The notes: generated by a model from the sequence alone, not told the origin. DNA of 64,000 nucleotides from Paenibacillus ginsengarvi (GCF_003626695.1 NZ_RBAH01000029.1:43426-107425), one strand, 5' to 3'. Positions 16,980 to 25,336 are shown, counted from the first letter of the stretch. A program made the numbers and translations.

Positions 16980-17166
16980 TTAGCGGAATTTAATTCCGTT
17001 AAGTCCGGACTTCAGTCGGAGTTCCGCCTATTAACGGAATAAAATTCCGCTATCGGCTTATAAAAGGCCGATTGGAGGCGAGAACCGCTTGTTTAGCGGA
17101 ATTGCGTTCCGCTATCTGCGGGAAATAGTCGGGAAATATCGTGTTAGCGGAACTGCTTTCCGCTAA
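16980..17166. repeat. Four clustered 23-bp palindromes (TTAGCGGAA ... TTCCGCTAA)
   Basis: Copies lie at 16980-17002, 17031-17053, 17093-17115 and 17144-17166; start-to-start spacing is 51, 62 and 51 bp. Each has 8-9-bp arms around a variable 5-bp centre, and two carry a TTAACGGAA arm or a truncated final AA. A fifth, shorter copy is at 10711. The gap 16909-17354 otherwise holds one terminator, another perfect hairpin (17251-17273) and the ECF promoter. Confidence 0.85.
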
Positions 17167-17290
17167 CATATGGCAGGCTAAGGTCAACCGGCCTAACCGC
17201 AGCTTTTCGCATCGGGATGAGTCCCGAAACGGAAGCTTCAGCAGCACTCCGCCGCAAGATTACGTCTTGCGGCTATTTGTCGTGAACGGC

Positions 17291-17320
17291 CTGTCACATT
17301 CCAGCTCCCCCGATTGTATA
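17291..17320 (+). promoter_or_regulatory. Candidate ECF sigma autoregulated promoter
   Basis: CTGTCAC, 16 bp, then TTGTATA, ending 35 bp before the GTG of the ECF sigma gene. The -35-like TGTCAC is of ECF type, but the element is inferred from a single case. Confidence 0.35.
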
Positions 17321-17354
17321 AACAGTAGATTCCAAATCAGAGAGGAGGTGCGAC

Positions 17355-17942
17355 GTGGACATTCAAGCGCTCATCGAACGGGTCCAGAACGGGGATACGG
17401 ACTCCTTCGAGCCGATCATACGTCTTTACGAGCAAAGCCTGTTCCGGTACTGCTGCTTCTTGCTCGGCAACAAGCAGGAAGCCGAGGATGCGGTGCAGGA
17501 CATCTTGTTCCAGGCGTACCGGCACATGCACAAGGTAGACAGCACGAAGCCGCTTCGACCTTGGCTGTACACAATTGCACAAAACCATTGCTACAACATG
17601 CTGAAAAAACGAAAAAGATGGCTCAGCTTGCTGCCGCTGTTCCGCTCCGGCGATCCCCCCGCCAAAAGTGCAGAGCAGGTTGCGGCGGAACGGTTTGACG
17701 GGGAATTCGGCGAGATCGCCCGCTGGATGCAAGGACTGTCGGCACAGGAGAAACACCTGCTAGTGTTAAGAGTAGTCGAGGAGTGTACGTTCGAAGAGAT
17801 CGGCCGCATGATGAACGAAAAGCCGACCACGATCCGCAAACGGTTCGAAAGGCTGCGGCGCAAGCTAGTCCGGCAGCATCGGCACTTGTATGACGAGCAG
17901 AAGGAGGTTATCCGACATGAACAACAATACGAGCTTCGATAA
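17355..17942 (+). CDS. ECF-type RNA polymerase sigma factor
   Basis: 195 residues, GTG start after GAGGAGGT. Region 2 is visible (FEPIIRLYEQSLFRYCCFLL, EAEDAVQDILFQAYRHMH) and region 4 (SAQEKHLLVLRVVEECTFEE, KPTTIRKRFERLRRKLVR). It directs polymerase to a small extracytoplasmic-stress regulon. Its last 26 bases overlap the next gene, a one-span membrane protein that is the likely anti-sigma factor. Confidence 0.9.
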   Translation: MDIQALIERVQNGDTDSFEPIIRLYEQSLFRYCCFLLGNKQEAEDAVQDILFQAYRHMHKVDSTKPLRPWLYTIAQNHCYNMLKKRKRWLSLLPLFRSGDPPAKSAEQVAAERFDGEFGEIARWMQGLSAQEKHLLVLRVVEECTFEEIGRMMNEKPTTIRKRFERLRRKLVRQHRHLYDEQKEVIRHEQQYELR

Positions 17943-18720
17943 CATGGGGCGGGCGATGAAAAACGTCCGCTGGCCCGAAATCGACAGCGCCCCGCAGGTG
18001 ATGGAGCGCATTCGGGCAGCCGCCGGGCGGCCGGAAAGCCGCGGCAGGCAGCGCAGGGTCGCTTACCGGAAACGGTTATGGATCGTGACGGCCGTCCTGC
18101 TTCTTTTTACCGCCGTTTCGGTCAGCGCCGCTGTCTCCATGTCGTTCTCCTGGAACGGCATCGACATTTCGACTTATCGGCCCGACGAACCTGTACCGGG
18201 CAGCTCCGCTGCCGGCGACAAACCGGAGAGCGACATCACGCGTATCGAAAGAGAGATGAAAGCCCGAAAGGAGTGGAAGTCGTTCACGCTCGAGGAGGCA
18301 GGCCACCTGTACAAGCTCCCCGTTTTAAGGCCCGGCTCCGTAAGCCCGGCTCCGTCGCGGACGTTCGGGATTACCCGGACAGGACCGTTCGAGAAGCCGC
18401 TGGCCGCCGACGAGCTGCATCTTGACGGCTTCTACGACTTCTACGAGCAAGGCGAGGAATGGATCGTCGTCGTTCAGAAGGAGGCGCAGCCCAAGGAGCC
18501 GACGAGCATGCAGATCTTTTATCCGGAAGACTGGGAAGTCGTCAAAGTGGATGAGCGCATCCTGAGCGCATCCTACGGAACAGACGCAAACCGGGGTATG
18601 GATGTATGGATGGTGGTCGATGAAACGAATGAGCGGATGCTGCATTTGAGCGGAAACGTGTCCAAGGAACGGCTCCGGAAGCTGGCCGAAGCGTATGTCG
18701 GGAAGCCGCTGACGCCTTAG
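17917..18720 (+). CDS. Putative anti-sigma factor, single-span membrane protein
   Basis: 267 residues. AAGGAGG places the start at 17917, inside the end of the sigma gene, which implies translational coupling. A short cytoplasmic N-terminus (about 1-50) binds the sigma factor by inference. One membrane span (about residues 52-74, WIVTAVLLLFTAVSVSAAVS) and a ~190-residue extracytoplasmic domain resembling DUF4367 follow. No HxxxCxxC zinc anti-sigma motif is seen. Confidence 0.75.
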   Translation: MNNNTSFDNMGRAMKNVRWPEIDSAPQVMERIRAAAGRPESRGRQRRVAYRKRLWIVTAVLLLFTAVSVSAAVSMSFSWNGIDISTYRPDEPVPGSSAAGDKPESDITRIEREMKARKEWKSFTLEEAGHLYKLPVLRPGSVSPAPSRTFGITRTGPFEKPLAADELHLDGFYDFYEQGEEWIVVVQKEAQPKEPTSMQIFYPEDWEVVKVDERILSASYGTDANRGMDVWMVVDETNERMLHLSGNVSKERLRKLAEAYVGKPLTP

Positions 18721-18767
18721 CGGCTCTTCCGCTTCCATGCTCCCGCCGCCAAGAGCACCTAAAAAAG

Positions 18768-18803
18768 GCATTGCCGCCACCGTCATACGGTAAGCGGCAA
18801 TGC
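18768..18803. terminator. Bidirectional terminator
   Basis: GCATTGCCGC and GCGGCAATGC arms, A-run before and T-rich after, between the convergent anti-sigma and inositol-phosphatase genes. Confidence 0.8.
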
Positions 18804-18805
18804 TT

Positions 18806-19675
18806 CTATAATCCGGTCGCTCCGGCTCCGACCAGCGTATCGCGCAGCTCGTCATGAATCGCTCCGTTCGAAGCGAGGACATGGCGGACGGCGAGCTGGT
18901 ACGGCTGTCCCGACGTATCGGTGACCCGGCCGCCGGCCTCGCTGACCAGCAGGGCGCCTGCCGCCAGATCCCAGCTGTTCAGCCCGATCTCCCAAAAACC
19001 GCTAAGCCGTCCGGCTGCCACATAAGCCATGTGGAGCGCCGCCGAGCCGGCGGTGCGAATATTTCTTACCTTCGGCGCAACCGCCTCTATGCCTTTGAGG
19101 TTCGTCGGCAGCGCAAACCGGCCGTCGGCCGGAAAACCGGTCGCCACGAGCGAGCTCGCCAACTTGTCCTCTTTGGATACGGACATCTTCTTGCCCTTCA
19201 CGTACGCGCCCTTCCCCTTCTCCGCAACGAACAGCTCGTCTCGGTTCGGATCATAGACGACTCCCACGATCACTTCCCCGCGGTGCGCAAGCGCTATCGA
19301 AACGGAGAAAAACGGGAAGCCGTGAACGAAATTGGTCGTACCGTCGATCGGATCGACGATCCACAAATATTCTTCATCCTGCATCTCCCGAAGCGCCTTG
19401 GCGGAAGCTTCGGCGCCGGGAGCCACGCCCTCCTCGCCGAGTATCGAATGGTGCGGAAAGTGCGTCTTGATCAGATTGCGGATCATCGTCTCCGAGCCTT
19501 TATCCACCTCGGTAACCAAATCCTGCGCGCTGCTTTTCAGCGCCAGCGACGCGTGCGCCCCCAGCTTCAGCTTGATCCATTCCCCCGCTTTGGCGGCCGT
19601 GTTGATGGCGACGGCGGTGAAGCTTTTGCCGCTTACCGTGTATATCGTGTTTTCTTCATTCGTCACGTCTCTCAC
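18806..19675 (-). CDS. Inositol monophosphatase family protein
   Basis: 289 residues. Mg2+-dependent sugar-phosphate phosphatase (SuhB/CysQ/FBPase-IV fold). The metal-site motifs are GEEG (SILGEEGVA), WIVDPIDGTTNFVHGFP and WDLAAGALLVSEAGG. The start is a GTG at 19675 after GAGGA. It is single and its physiological substrate cannot be decided among inositol-1-P, histidinol-P and PAP. Confidence 0.88.
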   Translation of the reverse strand: MRDVTNEENTIYTVSGKSFTAVAINTAAKAGEWIKLKLGAHASLALKSSAQDLVTEVDKGSETMIRNLIKTHFPHHSILGEEGVAPGAEASAKALREMQDEEYLWIVDPIDGTTNFVHGFPFFSVSIALAHRGEVIVGVVYDPNRDELFVAEKGKGAYVKGKKMSVSKEDKLASSLVATGFPADGRFALPTNLKGIEAVAPKVRNIRTAGSAALHMAYVAAGRLSGFWEIGLNSWDLAAGALLVSEAGGRVTDTSGQPYQLAVRHVLASNGAIHDELRDTLVGAGATGL

Positions 19676-19840
19676 TCATTTCCTCGAAAGCTGGCTCTCT
19701 CAATACGAATTACGAGATTAGTATATTACATATACGCTTCGATTTCTTCGGAGTTTCACCCAAATCGGGTAGTCGCTTTCGACAAAAATGTGACAGGAAG
19801 GGCGGATGCGGCAAAGCCCTCTTCGCCCTGGAGAGACGAA

Positions 19841-20656
19841 TCACCCCCAAATCATCTTCACCGCCAGCACTATAAGCGTAAGGCGCAGCACCCATAGCAG
19901 GGCGCCGCCGCTCATTTTACGGACGATGCGGGCCCCGAGCCAGCCGCCTACCCATGCCCCGGGAGCGAGCGCCAGAACGCTCGGCAGATCGACTTCCTGA
20001 TGCAGGCCATGCGTAATGCTGCCGAGAATGGAGGACAGGAAAATGACGAACATCGAGGTCGCCGTCGCCACATGCGGAGGATAGCGGAACAGCAGCACCA
20101 TGACGGGCACAAATAACGAGCCGCCGCCGATGCCGAACAAGCCGGAAATGAAACCGACGCCGAAGCCGACCGCAAGGGCCGCCGGAATATTGTAGCCGTA
20201 TGTATGCTCATTCCCTCCGGCATCCGTAAACGTGCGGGTGATGCGCCATTCGATGGACGAGGGCTTCAGCTTGCTGCGAAGCATAAGAAGTATGGCCATA
20301 AACAGCATGAAAAAGCCGAAAGCCAGCTCGAACGGGCGCGGAGCGAAGCTGCCGGTTAGCGAAGCGCCGATCATGGCCGCCGGACCGCTCGTGATGAAGT
20401 ACACCCACGCGCTGCGGAAATCAACCTTCTTCTCCTTCATAAACGTCAACGTCGACGAAAGCGCGGTAAAAATCAGGACCGTGAGCGAAGTGCCGACCGC
20501 CGTAGCCGTCGAAATATCCCGGTCGAGAAAAATCGGGGCGATGTACAGCAGTGCCGGCACGATAATAATGCCACCGCCAAGACCGACAACGCTGCCGAAA
20601 GTGGCAGATACGAGGCCGATGATCAGAAGCAGTACAAATCCCGTCAAAGCGGTCAA
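19841..20656 (-). CDS. TauE/SafE family permease
   Basis: 271 residues, mostly hydrophobic, with about eight membrane spans and the duplicated family signature (GSVVGLGGGIIIVPALLY near the N-terminus, GFISGLFGIGGGSLFVPVMV in the middle). These proteins export or import sulfonates, sulfite and related anions across the membrane. The proposed TTG start has a ribosome site at unusually short spacing, so the first few residues are uncertain. The substrate is unknown. Confidence 0.85.
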   Translation of the reverse strand: MTALTGFVLLLIIGLVSATFGSVVGLGGGIIIVPALLYIAPIFLDRDISTATAVGTSLTVLIFTALSSTLTFMKEKKVDFRSAWVYFITSGPAAMIGASLTGSFAPRPFELAFGFFMLFMAILLMLRSKLKPSSIEWRITRTFTDAGGNEHTYGYNIPAALAVGFGVGFISGLFGIGGGSLFVPVMVLLFRYPPHVATATSMFVIFLSSILGSITHGLHQEVDLPSVLALAPGAWVGGWLGARIVRKMSGGALLWVLRLTLIVLAVKMIWG

Positions 20657-20731
20657 GCTCCCCTCGTGTCAGATTGGATTTCCATTTAATGTAGCAATCC
20701 GCAGCCGTTTCGTCAACTTGGGTGGTCCGCT

Positions 20732-20765
20732 CCAGACGGAGATGGCGGAGATGACGACGCAGTAT
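20732..20765. repeat. 34-bp exact repeat, copy 2 (at a gene-remnant junction)
   Basis: Identical to 601-634 in the GH31-AraC gene. Here it immediately precedes the WYL-protein remnant and marks the left border of the AT-richer patch. Confidence 0.85.
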
Positions 20766-20894
20766 GTTCCTCAAAACAGTATTGGATTTCAATTTTTAGC
20801 AAGTTTCGGTACAAATCTAGAAGTCATAGAGCCTAAATCATATGTTGAAGAATTTCGAAATCATTTACGAAAAATGTTAGATAAATATTCCTAA
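20766..20894 (+). pseudogene. C-terminal remnant of a WYL-domain transcriptional regulator
   Basis: About 42 codons ending in TAA read like the C-terminus of a YafY/WYL regulator (FLASFGTNLEVIEP, then EEFRNHLRKMLDKYS). No HTH or WYL core is present upstream. The base composition is markedly AT-rich compared with flanking DNA. The break coincides with the 34-bp repeat at 20732-20765, so a deletion or recombination event probably removed the rest. Confidence 0.6.
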
Positions 20895-20916
20895 AACGAC
20901 TCTGGTTGAGACTAGT

Positions 20917-21729
20917 TCACTCCTTATTCAATAGCACAAATTTCTCAAGTGCAACAGCAACACCATCGTTATCATTGGATTCCGTAATGTACTTTGCACA
21001 ATCCTTAAGTTCCGTTATCCCATTCCCCATTGCAATGGGGAACCCGCACATATGAAAAAGTCCCAAATCGTTAAAGTCATCTCCGAATACCATTACATGC
21101 TCCGACTGTATACCAATCTCATCTAATACCGACTTTACGGCATTTTCTTTGGATGCCGATTTATGCATGATTTGAACCAGTATCCCTCCATCGGTAGCGA
21201 TTACGTTAACCTGGTCACCGAATTTCCGGATCACATCTCTCCATGCGCTATAACCGGGAGCTAGTATTTTGGTCGGGGAGATGGAACGGATGAAATCGTA
21301 ATCGACTACCTGCGGTTTAGGCTCATTCGAACGGGCACCGGACTGAGCACTTTCTGTATCGGGAACCGGGGTGCAAGTATACCATAAGTCGTTTACTTCA
21401 TATAGGATTGTTGACTCAGGCTCATTCAGCCTAATGAATTCGTTAATCTGTTGGCTAACCTCTGTAGGGATACTAATGTGATGTTGAGTCTGCTTGGATT
21501 TGCATCTTACCAGCGCGCCATTGTAGAAAACTATGTAGTCCACAAAAGGAATAGACTTTATAAATGATTCAGCCGCTCTAGGGGGTCGTGCCGTGGCAAC
21601 AATAATATGAATTCCCGAATCAAAACACCTTTTAACAGCACTATAATTTCGAGGAGATATGGATTTATCACTATCAAGTAAGGTTCCGTCCAAGTCTAGT
21701 ACAATTGCCTGTATGGCTGCCACATACAT
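20917..21729 (-). CDS. HAD-IIB (Cof-type) hydrolase
   Basis: About 270 residues. Phosphatase of the Cof/YidA type. Motif I is LDLDGTLLDSDKS, motif II lies in IIVATARPP, and motif III/IV is VMVFGDDFNDLGLF followed by MGNGI. The gene is about 43 % GC, well below the window average, which suggests recent acquisition. The start may be ATG 21729 or GTG 21723, both behind GGGGGA. Confidence 0.85.
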   Translation of the reverse strand: MYVAAIQAIVLDLDGTLLDSDKSISPRNYSAVKRCFDSGIHIIVATARPPRAAESFIKSIPFVDYIVFYNGALVRCKSKQTQHHISIPTEVSQQINEFIRLNEPESTILYEVNDLWYTCTPVPDTESAQSGARSNEPKPQVVDYDFIRSISPTKILAPGYSAWRDVIRKFGDQVNVIATDGGILVQIMHKSASKENAVKSVLDEIGIQSEHVMVFGDDFNDLGLFHMCGFPIAMGNGITELKDCAKYITESNDNDGVAVALEKFVLLNKE

Positions 21730-21817
21730 TCCCCCATAGTTTAATTTTTCCAATTATACACAAACGACTGTGTACACGCTAGTACATTATTGAAAGATTT
21801 ATAAATTCTGATAGAAC

Positions 21818-21853
21818 AAAAAAACGGGCTCTCCCACTAACTCGGAGTGCCCG
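21818..21853 (-). terminator. Terminator of the alkene reductase gene
   Basis: On the minus strand a CGGGC...GCCCG stem with CTC/GAG extension is followed by seven T. Confidence 0.75.
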
Positions 21854-21887
21854 ATCACATAGTCCAATACTTAGAATTACAGCAAAA

Positions 21888-23015
21888 TCAAGATAGCGAA
21901 CGCAGCGCTTCCGGGGTGAAAGGCTTCAGCTCGTCAATCCGGCCATCGCGGACCTTTGCCGCCCACGCCGAATCAACCAGCAGCGCACGGCCGACGGCAA
22001 CCAGATCGAACTCTCGATCGTTAAGCTTGTCGATCAAGGTATCCACGTTCGCCGTACCTGCATGTTCCCCTCTAAACGAAGATAAAAACTCATTATCCAG
22101 ACCTACGGAGCCAACAGTGATAGTAGGCTTGCCGGTTAATTTTTTGACCCAGCCTGCGAAATTCAGCTCGGAACCGGCGAACTCCGGTTCCCAGAAGCGG
22201 CGGGTCGAGCAGTGAAATACATCAACGCCCGCTTCTACAAGCGGCGCAAGGAATTGGGCCAGTTCATCCGGATTGGCTGCCAATTTCGCCTCGTAATCAC
22301 TTGATTTCCATTGCGATATACGCAGCAGGATAGGGAAATCGGGTCCTACGGCGCGACGGCAAGCCGCAATAATTTCAGCCGCAAAACGGGTTCTTTTCAC
22401 AAGGTCTCCGCCGTAGCTGTCGGTGCGTTGGTTCGTTTTCTCCCAGAAAAACTGATCGATCAAATAGCCGTGAGCACCATGAAGCTCAATCCCGTCAAAG
22501 CCGATCCGTTTGGCATCAGCCGCAGCTTGTGCATAAGCGGCAACAACGGCGTCAATCCTTTCCTGGCTCATCGGCTCATTGACTTTTTCCCCAGTTGCGA
22601 GGTCCAAACCTGAAGGTCCGATGGGCAGCTCCTCCGGGTTTGGAATGGCTCCTACCTTACGGTCTGTACCGATATGCCACAACTGCGGCATTATCAGCCC
22701 GCCGGCTTGATGTACTTCCTTGGCGACGTTAGCCCAGCCCTTCAGTGCTTCCTCTCCATGGAAATTGGGAATATTCGGATTATTGGTGGCAGCTGGATCG
22801 TTGATCAGAGTGCCCTCCGTAATAATAAGTCCTACACCGTTCTCGGCACGGCGACGGTAATAACCAGCCACATCAGGACCCGGCACTCCTCTGGGAGAGA
22901 AGGCTCTTGTCATTGGAGCCATGACGATCCGGTTCTTTATCTTCAAATTACCAAGCTTGAAGGACTCGAATAAAGATCCTAGCTTGGAGGCAGGTTGGAT
23001 TTTATGATTATTCAT
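21888..23015 (-). CDS. Old-yellow-enzyme alkene reductase
   Basis: 375 residues. FMN- and NAD(P)H-dependent reductase of activated C=C bonds (NemA/OYE type). Typical segments are NRIVMAPMTR, the FMN-site PQLWHIG, FDGIELHGAHGYLIDQF, and LVAVGRALLVDSAW. GGAGG is upstream of the ATG. A perfect 9-bp inverted repeat lies 50-74 bp upstream and suggests control by a TetR- or HxlR-type repressor sensing electrophiles; no such regulator gene is adjacent. Confidence 0.9.
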   Translation of the reverse strand: MNNHKIQPASKLGSLFESFKLGNLKIKNRIVMAPMTRAFSPRGVPGPDVAGYYRRRAENGVGLIITEGTLINDPAATNNPNIPNFHGEEALKGWANVAKEVHQAGGLIMPQLWHIGTDRKVGAIPNPEELPIGPSGLDLATGEKVNEPMSQERIDAVVAAYAQAAADAKRIGFDGIELHGAHGYLIDQFFWEKTNQRTDSYGGDLVKRTRFAAEIIAACRRAVGPDFPILLRISQWKSSDYEAKLAANPDELAQFLAPLVEAGVDVFHCSTRRFWEPEFAGSELNFAGWVKKLTGKPTITVGSVGLDNEFLSSFRGEHAGTANVDTLIDKLNDREFDLVAVGRALLVDSAWAAKVRDGRIDELKPFTPEALRSLS

Positions 23016-23064
23016 TTTGGCATTACCTCCGTTATGAATTCTGGTTTCATCAGCCTCGCGTTTA

Positions 23065-23089
23065 AACTGTTATACATACGATAACAGTT
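23065..23089 (-). promoter_or_regulatory. Operator-like inverted repeat before alkene reductase
   Basis: AACTGTTAT, 7 bp, ATAACAGTT: perfect 9-bp arms, 50 bp before the reductase start. Confidence 0.6.
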
Positions 23090-23160
23090 ATTGAATTTAC
23101 TATACCATACTATTTGCAAAAGCACTACTTTTTACATACCGTTGACCCGTTACTTTAATG

Positions 23161-23193
23161 AAAAAAGGAGCAGTTGCCGTAGCGATCTGCTCC
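23161..23193 (-). terminator. Terminator of the RibD-C reductase gene (duplicated element, copy 1)
   Basis: GGAGCAG...CTGCTCC stem; on the minus strand followed by TTTTTT. The hairpin plus about 27 bp on its far side recur near 23968-24021. Confidence 0.8.
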
Positions 23194-23237
23194 CTGTCTT
23201 ATTCCCTATCGTATTCCGTTACGGAAACCTTGTACGG

Positions 23238-23804
23238 TTATTTCTCCAACTCGTAGCGGGTCGCGATAATGCCCGATTTGAACGTTCGGCTGGAGAGCAG
23301 GTTGAGCCTGATTTTCTCGCTGCCGTCGAATACCGATTTTCCGCCGCCCAGGACGACCGGACAAATGGTAAGCAGGAATTCGTCGATCAGGCCGAGCTTA
23401 AGCAGCGTCTTCGCCGCTCCCGGGCTGCCGAAGATAACGAGGTTTTTACCGGGCTGCTCCTTGAGTACCTTAATTTGCTCTGCGATATTGTCCTTGATCA
23501 GCATCGTATTGTTCCATTCCACCTTGTCCATCGTGCCGGAAATGACGATCTTCTTCACATCCTGCAGCCATTTGGCATGCTCCATTCTGTGCCCCGACGC
23601 ATTCGGATTGTCCAGCACGGTGGGCCAGTAGTTCTCCATCATGCGATAAGTCGTGCGTCCGTAAACGGGAGCTCCGACTTCGGCTACGACCTCCTCAGCG
23701 TATTTCTCTAATTCCTCGTTGTACGGAATCCAATCGAGACCCCCGTTCGAATCCGACGCATACCCGTCGAGCGATACATGCATGAACAATACGAGTTTTC
23801 TCAT
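23238..23804 (-). CDS. RibD C-terminal / dihydrofolate-reductase-family protein
   Basis: 188 residues. The DHFR-like fold of RibD C-terminal proteins is indicated by MHVSLDGYASDSNGGLDW at the N-terminus, GAPVYGRTTYRMM, and GSPGAAKTLLKLGLIDEFLL. These are NADPH-binding reductases (YwjB/YyaP type) of unknown substrate. GGAGGAG precedes the ATG. The promoter at 23885-23915 has the long spacer of MerR-activated genes, so induction by a small molecule is likely. Confidence 0.85.
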   Translation of the reverse strand: MRKLVLFMHVSLDGYASDSNGGLDWIPYNEELEKYAEEVVAEVGAPVYGRTTYRMMENYWPTVLDNPNASGHRMEHAKWLQDVKKIVISGTMDKVEWNNTMLIKDNIAEQIKVLKEQPGKNLVIFGSPGAAKTLLKLGLIDEFLLTICPVVLGGGKSVFDGSEKIRLNLLSSRTFKSGIIATRYELEK

Positions 23805-23884
23805 GTCTATTTCTCCTCCGATTTCCTATTTATTTTATTGAATTATTTGGGCCATTGGCCTGCGTTCATCCTGCTGTTACGTTC

Positions 23885-23915
23885 ATCATAAATCATAACG
23901 TTACGTAAGGTTCAA
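23885..23915 (-). promoter_or_regulatory. MerR-type promoter with 19-bp spacer
   Basis: On the minus strand TTGAAC, 19 bp, TATGAT. The spacer holds an imperfect dyad CCTTACGT-A-ACGTTATG. Over-long spacers with such dyads are the hallmark of promoters activated by MerR-family proteins. Confidence 0.6.
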
Positions 23916-23969
23916 GTGGAAATCTGATTTTTTTGAAGACAACAATGTTGCGTAAAACAATAAAGAAGA

Positions 23970-23994
23970 GAGCAGTTGCCGCGGCGATCTGCTC
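23970..23994 (-). terminator. Terminator of the GyrI-like gene (duplicated element, copy 2)
   Basis: GAGCAG...CTGCTC stem, T-rich after it on the minus strand, near-identical to the element at 23161-23193. Confidence 0.7.
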
Positions 23995-24042
23995 CCTGTC
24001 TAATTCCCTATCGCATCCGTTAGAGCTTAATTCCTTGTGTCC

Positions 24043-24669
24043 CTAAATCTTAGGTTTTACATGGAACCTTAACACCGTTTTCAACTTGGACTGTTCAGTC
24101 TTGCGAGGATCAGACAAATATATTTCGCGATGAATTTTGCCTGAACGGATATAGCCCTGATCTGTACAGTATGTTTCCATTCGTGCGAAGCTTCCAGGTT
24201 CGTCATCGAAACTGCCAATATGCATCATTTGACAATTCAAACCATCTTCAACATATTCAAAGCGAACTTTGTCCAGGTATGGATTTGACTTTTTCCGCTT
24301 CGTCTGCTCCAAAAACCGTTCGAACCCCTTTTCTGTTAAAAAGTCAGGTTGACGTATCATGATGGTGTACTTAAAATTACTTTTGTCTGTTGAGGGCTTT
24401 GAGTAATCAATCAAGTCCCATACCCCCTCTAGAGGGAAAACCGTATAATCATAATATCCGGTGGGTATATCTTCACTTTTGTAGGACATTTTCACAGCAT
24501 AACTCATACTGTACAAAGCCTCTGTTGCCTTGGCGAATTCCTCACCGTTAGGATCTCCAGAACCACAAACTGCAAAAAATGGCATCTTCGGCACATCCAC
24601 AATTTCAGGATGAATTTTTGGCGTATAGAGCTGCTTAAAGTCTTTTTTATAATCTACCTTTTTATCCAA
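24043..24669 (-). CDS. GyrI-like small-molecule-binding protein
   Basis: About 208 residues, TTG start after AAGGAG. The sequence (KMPFFAVCGSGDPNG, ALYSMSYAVKMSYKSE, YDYTVFPLEGVWDL, FARMETYCTDQGY) matches stand-alone GyrI-like/SOUL-fold proteins related to the effector-binding domain of BmrR-type MerR regulators. It has no DNA-binding domain. It may bind or hydrolyse cytotoxic small molecules. The neighbouring MerR-type promoter makes a shared inducer conceivable. Confidence 0.8.
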   Translation of the reverse strand: MDKKVDYKKDFKQLYTPKIHPEIVDVPKMPFFAVCGSGDPNGEEFAKATEALYSMSYAVKMSYKSEDIPTGYYDYTVFPLEGVWDLIDYSKPSTDKSNFKYTIMIRQPDFLTEKGFERFLEQTKRKKSNPYLDKVRFEYVEDGLNCQMMHIGSFDDEPGSFARMETYCTDQGYIRSGKIHREIYLSDPRKTEQSKLKTVLRFHVKPKI

Positions 24670-24799
24670 AGCCAACCTCTCCTTCTTCTTTAACCTACAT
24701 TCTCACGTTCAGAAACAATATCAACGCTAAAGTCACGACTTGGCTGTCTGCCGACGCAGAAGACACCTTCATTCACGTCTGCCCTTTCGCACCGAAAGC

Positions 24800-25240
24800 C
24801 TACAACTGCCGATCGGCAGCGCACTCGGCCACTCGGGCTATCACTTCCTCCCAGCGTCGCTTCATCTCTTCCCGGGTGTTCGGCCCGTCCAAATGCTCCT
24901 GGTGAAAGCTGAGCGTCGTCCCGCCGCGGGCTGCGGGCAAAAAGCGAATTTGCAGTGTCGAGGGGCGCTCCCACCTGGCGAGCTGCCACGTCAGCCGCAG
25001 CTGCTCATAATGCTTGACGACCCTCATTTCGCCGCAGGCGCCATTTGCCGACTCGTACTTGTCTCCAGGATTCAGCTCGATCGCCTCCACGTCCCCAATC
25101 CAAAGCTTCAGCCCCTCCGGCGACAACAGGTACTCCCACGCTTGCTGCTGCGTCACGTCGATCGTGCGGCGCACGCCGATCTGGAAGCCGGCCGAGGCCG
25201 TTTTCCCAACCGGTTTCGGTGACGTTTCATTTCCTTTCAT
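24800..25240 (-). CDS. SRPBCC (AHSA1-like) domain protein
   Basis: 146 residues. The START/Bet v 1-like AHSA1 fold is indicated by IGVRRTIDVTQQQAWEYLLS near the N-terminus, GDKYESANGACGEMRVV, and the final TREEMKRRWEEVIARVAE. Such proteins bind hydrophobic ligands; the role here is unknown. AAGGGGG precedes the ATG. Confidence 0.8.
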   Translation of the reverse strand: MKGNETSPKPVGKTASAGFQIGVRRTIDVTQQQAWEYLLSPEGLKLWIGDVEAIELNPGDKYESANGACGEMRVVKHYEQLRLTWQLARWERPSTLQIRFLPAARGGTTLSFHQEHLDGPNTREEMKRRWEEVIARVAECAADRQL

Positions 25241-25336
25241 GATCCAAGCCCCCTTTAAGCCATGTTATTTATTTTCATTGTAAAGGATTTCCCTGACAAG
25301 GGCAGTCAGTGATACAGGTTTAACAAAAACAGTAAA

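Noticed and set aside
16980..17166. CRISPR array
   Set aside because: Only four units, each fully palindromic and variable in the centre, with no constant-length unique spacers and no cas genes.
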